The notes beneath the pieces were generated by a model, which saw nothing but the letters and a program-made list of their open reading frames with translations, searched no databases and was not told where the DNA came from. From assembly GCA_032191485.1 (NCBI GenBank), contig JAVDOI010000003.1, forward strand, positions 16,839,313 to 16,903,312: DNA of 64,000 nt, in the 5' to 3' direction. Source of the DNA: Leptoclinus maculatus. Its lineage: Eukaryota; Chordata; Actinopteri; Perciformes; Stichaeidae. The translations under genes were made by a program, and so were the position numbers. This document shows, in pieces, positions 60,864 through 64,000 of the stretch (its first letter is position 1; every line of letters begins with the position of its first letter).

Positions 60864-63800
60864 GTATGTAACATGTTACACGTTTTAATTGTCACGTCTT
60901 GTGTGTCGTTGTATGGAAAACTCACGTTCTTGGGCCTTCTTGGCAATGCTAGCAAATATGCTGCTAGTTAAGGCTGCTAGCTGGCTAGGTTTCAGTACGA
61001 GAAACGTTATCGCATGAATTTGCGAAATGCGTGGTCGGAGTAAAAAATAAAACGGTAAGCTGGCTGGTTTAATGTGCATATCTGCAAAGACTGGCTAGCT
61101 AGCCACACTGTCTCTTCACTCGAGTAATGTGTATTTGCATTGGTGTGCAGACAACGGATCATTTGGCATCGAAGTTACTAAGATGTCACCGTTTTAACGC
61201 TGCAGGCTTTACCACATGCTTGTCAGTGGGCCAGTTTTAACATTATTCACTAGCTCTCAAGCTAATTAGTCGGCTAACATAAAAAAAACCTGCCCCTGTG
61301 GTTTGTTAGCTGGTGATGGTTGAAAGGCGGAGATGGCCACTTGGTAATAGAAGCAGCAGCTTTGGATTGCTTTACACTGTTGCTTTCACCAGGTTGCATA
61401 ACATTTTGTTCTACTGGATGAAGCTTCAGGTGCTTGGTTGTCCATTCATTCCATTATCATTTTCTAATATGTATTAGTCCCCCCCCCCCCCCAGTGTCAC
61501 ACATCTACCCCTTCCAGAGGATACTGAGGGATTTGCCCCCTCATCCTGGAGTCTAGCTGAGTAGGTTAATGTTGGCTATTTTTATAGCTGGTGTGTGGGC
61601 AAGAGGGAGCTGCTGTTGAACAAGTTGCACTGTACTGCATTGATTCATTGTTCTGTGGACACAAAAAGGAACATTGGGCTATGCTTTATCACCAGTGTAC
61701 TCGCGTTGCTTTCAGAAAAATGTGTGCAAGCATCTTCTAACAGGCTAACGTTTAACTGTGTGTGCATGTTACCCGCCAGCCACTTAAAACAACAGATGTG
61801 TGAAAGCTCCTTGGAAAAAGGAAAGTGTCCTTTTTCTTTTTTCTTTTTTTTTTAGGACAATTAGAATTATCTAGGTTGCATCCTTAGTTTCAAAACGTTT
61901 GCTCCCATTTCTCGCCCACCGAAAGCAGCCCTGGTTATTTGACATGTGTGTCTCCTTTTCATTTCCCTGCTGGATACCTCAGCTCGGATAAGTAGGCCAC
62001 ACTAGAGCCACACCGTCGATGGGACATGTTCTATTCTGTCATACGTTTGAATCGCTAGTGCCCTCTATTCTACCTGCTGGCCAACGTGAGCGTGTCTAAA
62101 GGGGGGTGTTTTGTTTTTGTGTCGCAGTTTTGAAAGGGTTTGCTTGTGTGCTGCAATCAAATTTCTCCCGCCAGATGATCAATAAACGGTTGGGTTGATT
62201 CCAGGATATTTAGAAAATACGGTGATCATTTACACCCTGTGTAAAACACTGCACTACCATCTGGTGGTGTGTTTTTTTTCAATACATCCCTAATTTTGAC
62301 AGCAGACATTAAAAACCACTTGTGAAAGTGTTAGTGTGTGAAAGGCAGAGAGCAAGCACGACCGGCTATCAGTCATGGTGTAAGTGGCCCATCCTGTGTG
62401 AGTTAAGGCTGTCAGTGGACGCCCGGATAAGGACGTGTAAGGCAGGATTAGTGTAGGTCTTAATAGGCTTGGTTAAACACATCCGCTGCTGAGACTTTGA
62501 GATGTCACTGACTCCTATTATCCCCCCTGGCATTATTCTCCGGCCCGCAGCCTTCGGTGAGCCGCCTGCCTCTCCACACATCACTGGAGAACGAAGACAA
62601 CCTCCGTTTCTAAAAGAGTTTCCTCCTCGAGGACAATTAATGAAGCGATTTAAAATCTATTCAACCACCGTGTTTCATCAAATGTATTTTAAAGAGGAAG
62701 GACGAGATATTGAGTACTGGACATTAATCCATCTTAGTTGACTCCGGTCATTAGCGACCCTACAGGAGACAGGTTTTACATTTCAGCTAGACTCAATGGA
62801 AAGTGCCCAACAGCTCCTTCTGGCCAAGTATTCTCAATTTTAGTTGTTGTGTATATACATATTAGTACATGAATATTTCTTTTTAAGGTATCATAATTCA
62901 CCTCTGATCTAGTCGTGTGTGTCTGGATTTATTTTGTAGGGTAGAGCTAAAACTATTAGTTGATCAAAATAAAATGATTCAACAACAATTGTGATCTAAA
63001 TGATTTGTCATTTATCAAACAAAAATGGCATTAGCTTCTAGTTCTAGGTTATCCAATGAGATGGTTTGCAGCCAATCTATAATTTCATATGATTTTAAAT
63101 GGAATATTTGTGGGTTTTGAATGTAAAAAATAGTTAGTCGCATGGTGGTTAAATAGATTTAATAGGATTATTATTTGTCCTCGAGGAGGAAACTCCCAGA
63201 AACTAAAAGTACTTCATACATTTTCAATGTCCTATTGCTCAATGTGACATTTTAAAATTGTTTGTCTTGCCCATCATGTCCAAAATGCAAAGATAGTTTA
63301 ATCTGTTTAAAGAAATTTAAAACAGCAAATTCTCCCATTTTGAGTGGCTGGAACCAGCAAGTGTTTTTGGCATTTCCTACTTAAAAAAATGACTCAAATG
63401 AGAAATCCCTTATCAAAAAAAAAGATGCACACAGACAATTTGATTAATCTGCAAGTTTTTTTCACCTCTCGGTTGACGGATGCTGCAGCATTCTCCCAAC
63501 AAAGTGTTTTTCTTGCACTAATTCAGGTCCCTTGGTGTTCCTCTCCCTTCCTGCCAGGGTTTGCTATATGGTCACGGTGCATCGCCAAAACGGCCATGCC
63601 TCGTCGATAAAACAGTTATGGGGTTTTGTTTTATTTGATGCCAGACACGGTCATGGTGTTGCCAGACTAAGAGAGGGTGAATGTTAGGGTTGGTTTTGCA
63701 GTTAAAAACTATAAAAACATCATACTTACCCGCTTGGTCAGAAAATAACAACTCTGCCAGGGCTGCAGCATTGCCCACAGTCTGGCTGCCTGTGACTGAG

Positions 63801-64000
63801 GCCATATCGGGCCATACTGACAGCTTCCTGCTCCACAGACCAGTGGTTTGCCTCTACTTGGTCAAAACACAGTGGACCAGGAGCCGTGGCCTTTGCTGCA
63901 TCGGGTAAATGAACTGCTCGAGCGAACGGTCAGTAAAGTGAGAGGGAAGGGCAAACGCTTTAGGGTTTCCCAAAAGTGCTGACCGGGACAAACTGTAAGC
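60864..64000 (+). other. gna11: gna11 intron 1, no exon seen
   Basis: I looked for the P-loop exon and did not find it. The interval has a C-run at about 61479-61492 and no recognised element. Frames within it are chance. Confidence 0.6.

Overview
The window looks like nuclear DNA of a teleost fish, probably a spiny-rayed one. Genes carry short GT-AG introns, microsatellites are long ((TG)n, (GATA)n, (TA)n), and teleost-type repeats are dense: LINE tails ending in GGGATTAATAAAGT plus (ATCT)n, hAT MITEs and LTR fragments. Every gene recognised here was identified by reading its translation against remembered family sequences; no search was run.

Left part (1-30.6 kb): a recently expanded tandem array of a family 92 glycosyltransferase (GT92/DUF23, galt-1-like type II membrane protein). 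Three copies are intact, each with four coding exons: A (7866-10061, 443 aa), B (21077-23231, 443 aa) and C (27604-29653, 441 aa). They are nearly identical even in the introns. At least three more members survive only as 3' exons: 1580-1714, 10344-10939 and 20428-20624. Duplicated flanking blocks (15.93-17.27 kb and 24.55-25.68 kb, each with the same MITE), a LINE wreck (17.5-20.43 kb) and a 465-bp solo LTR (23300-23764) with a clear 5-bp target duplication fill the spaces. Paralogous empty sites date the LTR to after the duplication.

Middle part (32.2-37.8 kb): pdcd10 (CCM3) on the minus strand, complete, seven coding exons and 210 aa, with a probable 5' UTR exon and a perfect ETS-type palindrome at its upstream edge. 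From 38 to 46.6 kb lie mobile-element structures: two copies of one element in inverted orientation, a minisatellite-bearing TIR element with another element nested in it, a hAT BED-finger fragment, and a 1018-bp non-autonomous hAT with perfect 14-bp TIRs and an 8-bp target duplication.

Right part (46.6-64 kb), all plus strand: isyna1 (inositol-3-phosphate synthase, ten coding exons, 548 aa), tpgs1 (tubulin polyglutamylase complex subunit 1, two exons, 335 aa), a four-exon, 435-aa Harbinger-transposase-derived gene whose catalytic triad is broken, and the first coding exon of gna11 (G-alpha q/11), whose first intron runs off the window. These genes share no pathway. Human TPGS1 and GNA11 both lie on 19p13.3, so part of this side is probably old synteny.

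The two points most worth a second look are the catalytically altered but intact Harbinger-derived gene, and the young GT92 array with its layered duplications and insertions.
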